Shown one piece after another: positions 32,402 through 35,046 of a stretch of 35,046 nucleotides of DNA. A model generated the notes under the pieces. That model worked only from the letters and a program-made list of their open reading frames with translations. It was not told the origin of the DNA and did not search any database. Each line of letters opens with the position of its first letter. Position 1 is the first letter of the stretch. The DNA is from a bacterium. GTDB taxonomy: Bacteria > Actinomycetota > Acidimicrobiia > Spongiisociales > Spongiisociaceae. The position numbers and the translations under genes were made by a program. The DNA lies in assembly GCA_028821235.1 (NCBI GenBank), contig JAPPGV010000068.1, positions 1 through 35,046 of the forward strand. Direction: 5' to 3'.

Positions 32402-33565
32402 GTGCCGTCAGAGTTCCAAGGCCAGGCCGACCGCGCCAGGGTCGAGCGATTGCTGGTCCGCTACGTAGGCGTCCACTCCGTCAACCCCGCCATCGACGGG
32501 GGCGCCGGCGAGGCCGACCTGGCGAGCCTGCTCTTCTCCGACCTCAGGGACTGGGGCTTCGATCCCGTGCGCGAACCGGTCCACCCGGGAGGGCGCGACA
32601 ACGTCGTCGCCACCCTGCCGGGACGGGAGGGCTCTCCGGTCGTCATGTTCCACGCCCACCTCGACACCGTGGGCCTCTCCGGCAAGGCCACCGCCGATGC
32701 CATGTCCACCGGCGGCAACGTGTTCGGGCGGGGCGCCTGCGACACCAAGGGGTCGCTGGTGGCGATGGTCGAAGCCCTCCGGTTGCTGGGGTCGGTAGAC
32801 CCGGCCGAGCGGGCCACCGTCATGCTGGTAGGGGGCATCGACGAGGAGGTCGGCGGAACGGGGGCGGAGGAGCTGGCGGCCGCCCATCCGGAGGTCGACA
32901 TGGCGGTGCTCGGCGAACCCACCAGCCTGGAGATCGCCACCGCCCACAAGGGAGTGCTCCGCCTCGAGATCGCCACCACCGGCATCCCGTCACACTCCTC
33001 CAAACCCCACCTGGGACGCAACGCCATCTACGCGATGGGACGGGTTCTGGACGCCCTCCAGACCGACTATCTGACCTCCCTCGACCCGGTGGGACACCCG
33101 CTGGCGGGGCCGCCCACGTTGGCCGTCACCATCATCCGGGGCGGTTCCGGCTTCAACGTGGTCCCGGCCGAGTGCGTCATCGGCCTCGACCGGCGGGTGA
33201 TCCCCGGCGAGATCCACGAGGAACTTCTCGAGGAGTTCGACGAGTTGCTGGCCGGTGTGGATGTCCCGCTGGAGCGCCGGGATCCCCTCCTGATGACCGC
33301 TCCCCTCGACACACCCGTGACCGACCCGGTGGTCCAGGCCTTGAAGGGGGCCCGGGAGGCGGCCACGGGCCGGGAGGCCGATCCGATCGGCGTCACCTTC
33401 GGCACGGACGCCTCCGCGCTTGCCCCGGCCGGGATCAGCTGCGTGGTGTTCGGACCCGGCAGCATCGACCAGGCCCACTCCGACGAGGAATGGGTGGGCA
33501 TCGAAGAAACGGCATTAGCGGCCGAAATCCTGGCCCAGACCGCCCTGAACCTCGCCGCCGACTGA
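32402..33565 (+). CDS. M20-family metallopeptidase (ArgE/DapE-like deacylase)
   Basis: This 387-residue di-zinc amidohydrolase has its first metal site in FHAHLDTV (His86, Asp88), the bridging Asp114 in RGACDTKGS, the catalytic Glu148 with Glu149 in DEEVGG, Glu172 in LGEPTS, and the last His in DQAHSDEEW near the C-terminus. The dimerisation (lid) domain spans about 180-290. All catalytic residues are intact. ArgE/DapE relatives remove acyl groups from amino acids; the exact substrate is unclear. GTG 32402 is chosen because it starts at normal family length; the long upstream frame lies antisense to the Ntn hydrolase gene and is rejected. Confidence 0.9.
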   Translation: MPSEFQGQADRARVERLLVRYVGVHSVNPAIDGGAGEADLASLLFSDLRDWGFDPVREPVHPGGRDNVVATLPGREGSPVVMFHAHLDTVGLSGKATADAMSTGGNVFGRGACDTKGSLVAMVEALRLLGSVDPAERATVMLVGGIDEEVGGTGAEELAAAHPEVDMAVLGEPTSLEIATAHKGVLRLEIATTGIPSHSSKPHLGRNAIYAMGRVLDALQTDYLTSLDPVGHPLAGPPTLAVTIIRGGSGFNVVPAECVIGLDRRVIPGEIHEELLEEFDELLAGVDVPLERRDPLLMTAPLDTPVTDPVVQALKGAREAATGREADPIGVTFGTDASALAPAGISCVVFGPGSIDQAHSDEEWVGIEETALAAEILAQTALNLAAD

Positions 33566-33585
33566 CCCGGCAGCCCGGCCGGGTC
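33564..33585 (+). terminator. GC-rich hairpin after the M20 peptidase gene
   Basis: GACCCGGC and GCCGGGTC form an 8-bp stem with a 6-nt loop, starting within the peptidase stop codon. There is no T-tract, so termination efficiency is uncertain. Confidence 0.45.
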
Positions 33586-33709
33586 CCAGCGCATGTCTTC
33601 TGGGAGAGTATCGGTTGCTGTGTTGGGGTTTGAATGCATCTCGATTACGAGTTGGAGGATGCTACAACACAAAGACGGGTGTTTATACCGGACAAGTGTG
33701 TATTCCCAC

Positions 33710-33738
33710 TTGCTGAAGTCCAGCAGTCCTATTAGGGT
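33710..33738 (+). promoter_or_regulatory. Candidate promoter of the DUF3800 gene
   Basis: TTGCTG (-35) and TAGGGT (-10, TANNNT type) are separated by exactly 17 nt. Transcription would begin near 33745, giving a ~125-nt leader that contains the UUCG hairpin. One arm of a 9-bp inverted repeat lies in the promoter spacer. Confidence 0.4.
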
Positions 33739-33820
33739 TGAGGGCACACCGGCGGGGACGGACTGAGCTTGGTCCCGGTCCGCGAGCCCTAAGCGGTTCC
33801 CCTGCTGGACCATGCAGAAC

Positions 33821-33842
33821 GTGCCTCGCTTCGGCGGGGCAC
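33821..33842 (+). other. UUCG-capped stem-loop in the DUF3800 leader
   Basis: GTGCCTCGC and GCGGGGCAC form a 9-bp stem (one T-G wobble) closed by C(TTCG)G, an exceptionally stable RNA tetraloop. It lies 30 nt upstream of the start codon, a position suited to affecting mRNA stability or translation. Confidence 0.55.
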
Positions 33843-33872
33843 GAACGCGTCTGGAAGGAACGGAGGGCGAAG

Positions 33873-34634
33873 TTGTACGTCGGCTTCGTTGACGAGTCCG
33901 GTACCCACCCCACCAGCCGAGCTGTGGTTGTGGCAGGTCTGATGATCCACGAAGAAGACGTCTGGCATCTGCAGCAACGACTAGACAGGTTTCTCTACCG
34001 CCGCCTCAAGGATCTAGGCCATGACCACACCATCTTCGAGTTGCACGCCACCGAACTCTGGCGTGGCAGAAACGAGTGGGCGGCGATCAGCGGGACAAAC
34101 CGGCACCGAATCCTCGCCGGCGCCTACGCGTGCTTGGCTGGCTACCGACCATGCAACCCTGACTTCCCGATGCGTCTCCTAGGAGTGGTGCTAGACCGCG
34201 GAAGCACTGGTGGGAAGGCCCGCGCATACGAACTCGTCGCCAAGAAGTTCGACGACTTCGTTAAACGGATGGGCCGCGAGTCCGGAGTCCGCCAGCGGGG
34301 CCTGATACTTCACGACAAAGGCGGCGTGGACCAAAGGCTCCAGGCGTGGATCAGCCAGTGGCGGGCTGCGACCAGCTCGCTCGGGAGGATAAGCAACCTC
34401 GCAGATGTCCCGTTCTTTTCCGACTCCAAGGCCACCCGTGCCCTCCAGGCAGCCGATCTAGTCGCTTACGCGCTGTACCGGTACTACGCAGGATCCTTCG
34501 ATGACCGGTTCACCCACCGTCTTTGGGCTCTGTTCGACACTGACCAAGGCAGGATGCACGGCCTGTTCCACCAAAGCCGCAACTACCAGTCGTGCCCCTG
34601 CCCAGCCTGCCGAAACAGGGTGTCGACCACCTAG
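33873..34634 (+). CDS. DUF3800-family protein
   Basis: This 253-residue protein has the DUF3800 hallmarks: an N-terminal strand with YVGFVDESG (Asp7, Glu8), a central LILHDKGG (Asp148), and DSKATRALQAADLVAYALYR (Asp184, Asp195). The spacing of acidic residues resembles an RNase H-like fold, so nuclease activity is often suspected, but function is unproven. The C-terminus carries a compact Cys cluster CPCPAC (residues 241-246) that could bind a metal. TTG 33873 is chosen as start: GGAGGG is 5-6 nt upstream and the conserved first strand begins right after it. DUF3800 genes are frequent in mobile and accessory regions, in line with the lower-GC DNA upstream. Confidence 0.85.
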   Translation: MYVGFVDESGTHPTSRAVVVAGLMIHEEDVWHLQQRLDRFLYRRLKDLGHDHTIFELHATELWRGRNEWAAISGTNRHRILAGAYACLAGYRPCNPDFPMRLLGVVLDRGSTGGKARAYELVAKKFDDFVKRMGRESGVRQRGLILHDKGGVDQRLQAWISQWRAATSSLGRISNLADVPFFSDSKATRALQAADLVAYALYRYYAGSFDDRFTHRLWALFDTDQGRMHGLFHQSRNYQSCPCPACRNRVSTT

Positions 34635-34686
34635 GCTCGCGTCGGCGGAAGGTCGGGTCCCCGTCATGGGTCCCCTGGCATCAACT

Positions 34687-34914
34687 TCAGCTACCGAAGC
34701 CGCTACCTACCAACAGTTCGTCCACCCGGTCGGCGAGGGTGGGATCGCCCCATCCATCGAACAGAGGCAACTTCGGGATCGGAGCGTCGCGAGAGTCGAG
34801 CGCCGCCTGAACGGCCTCGCGCACGATGGAGGCCTCGCTGCGGGACTCTCGTTCTGCCACGGCTACCAGCCGTTGCTTCAGATCAGCGGGGAGATAGACG
34901 GTCGTTCGCTTCAC
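34687..34914 (-). CDS. Ribbon-helix-helix (CopG-type) DNA-binding protein
   Basis: This 75-residue protein has a typical ribbon-helix-helix start: KRTTVYLPADLKQRLVAVA, then RESRSEASIVREAVQAAL. A ~25-residue tail (PIPKLPLFDGWGDPTLADRV) could contact a partner. Such proteins are usually antitoxins or autorepressors. GTG 34912-34914 is chosen; it begins 1 nt after the stop of the aspartic-protease-like gene, so the two are co-transcribed. No PIN-domain or other toxin gene follows on this strand, since the DUF3800 gene converges from the other side. Confidence 0.82.
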   Translation of the reverse strand: MKRTTVYLPADLKQRLVAVAERESRSEASIVREAVQAALDSRDAPIPKLPLFDGWGDPTLADRVDELLVGSGFGS

Positions 34915-34915
34915 G

Positions 34916-35046
34916 TCAGAGCCGGAAGCGGCGGCCCTTCCTGAGTGATTCGGTCCGCAGGTCAACCTCGATCCCCGCGGCCTGGAGAGCGATGGTTCCC
35001 AGGAGCGGCTCGGTTCCGTCCTCCCCGAACGCGATGAGGCTAGGAA
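34916..35046 (-). CDS. Retropepsin-like (clan AA) aspartic protease, 3' part only
   Basis: Only the last 42 or so residues are in the window; the 5' part lies beyond base 35046. They read LIAFGEDGTEPLLGTIALQA followed by AGIEVD and a basic tail ending RKGRRFRL. This matches the C-terminal 'E.LLG..AL.A.G.EVD' block of small bacterial clan AA aspartic proteases. The catalytic DSG motif would be upstream, outside the window, so activity cannot be judged. Its stop lies 1 nt from the start of the ribbon-helix-helix gene, suggesting a two-gene unit. Confidence 0.6.
   Translation of the reverse strand, partial: PSLIAFGEDGTEPLLGTIALQAAGIEVDLRTESLRKGRRFRL

Larger units (their letters stand above)
33586..33872. 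other. Lower-GC spacer and leader of the DUF3800 gene
   Basis: The first ~150 bp are markedly lower in GC than the rest of the window, which hints at a boundary of acquired DNA. The spacer contains a promoter candidate (33710-33738), a 9-bp inverted repeat (GTCCAGCAG at 33718-33726, CTGCTGGAC at 33802-33810) and a UUCG hairpin (33821-33842). No tRNA or coding gene was recognised. Confidence 0.55.

Noticed and set aside
33780..33872. Hairpin region considered as a tRNA or small RNA gene
   Set aside because: It lacks a cloverleaf, a GGTTCGAATCC-type loop and CCA-compatible acceptor pairing; treated as a structured mRNA leader.

Overview
This is high-GC, gene-dense chromosomal DNA, most likely from an uncultured actinobacterium of the Acidimicrobiia type. 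That assignment is inference: it rests on the strong G/C third-position bias, frequent GTG/TTG starts, likely leaderless promoters, T/R-rich secreted proteins, and an amidase ending in SLH-like repeats with the 'FCP..x(V/I)xRGQMA' pattern. No rRNA, tRNA, CRISPR array, transposase or phage gene was seen.

Left third (1-11.3 kb). An MpaB/Lcp-like oxygenase gene converges on and overlaps ispH, the last enzyme of the MEP isoprenoid pathway. A spacer bounded by inverted 7-bp repeat arrays separates ispH from an orphan FbpC-like ABC ATPase. Next comes a tightly overlapped four-gene operon, hpnC-hpnD-hpnE-polyprenyl synthase, which would make farnesyl diphosphate and turn it into squalene through presqualene diphosphate and hydroxysqualene. 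Behind it lie a succinate-semialdehyde dehydrogenase and a phospho-sugar mutase.

Middle (11.3-23 kb). A CAGTGGT heptamer array runs into a short HicB-like gene. It is followed by two linked secreted or anchored proteins of unknown function (one His-rich, one Thr/Arg-rich), an M50 protease, an aminoglycoside-phosphotransferase-like kinase paired with a YczE/YitT membrane protein, a ferredoxin with an Asp in the cluster motif, an SLH-anchored N-acetylmuramoyl-L-alanine amidase, an amidohydrolase, a medium-chain acyl-CoA synthetase, and a small two-gene unit (an apparently frameshifted unknown gene plus a GHKL ATPase).

Right third (23-35 kb). A peptide-type ABC transporter operon is transcribed leftward: Tat lipoprotein, stem-loop, permease B1, permease C, permease B2 (a close paralogue of B1), one ATPase, and an alpha/beta-hydrolase-fold protein that has lost its nucleophilic serine. 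Then come an NAD-dependent epimerase ending in a second heptamer array, a YgjP/DUF45 metalloprotease, an Ntn hydrolase divergent from an M20 peptidase, and a lower-GC stretch leading to a DUF3800 protein, a ribbon-helix-helix protein and the end of a retropepsin-like (clan AA) aspartic protease cut by the window edge.

The most unusual signal is structural: short 7-bp tandem arrays sit exactly at the 3' ends of at least three genes and supply their stop codons.
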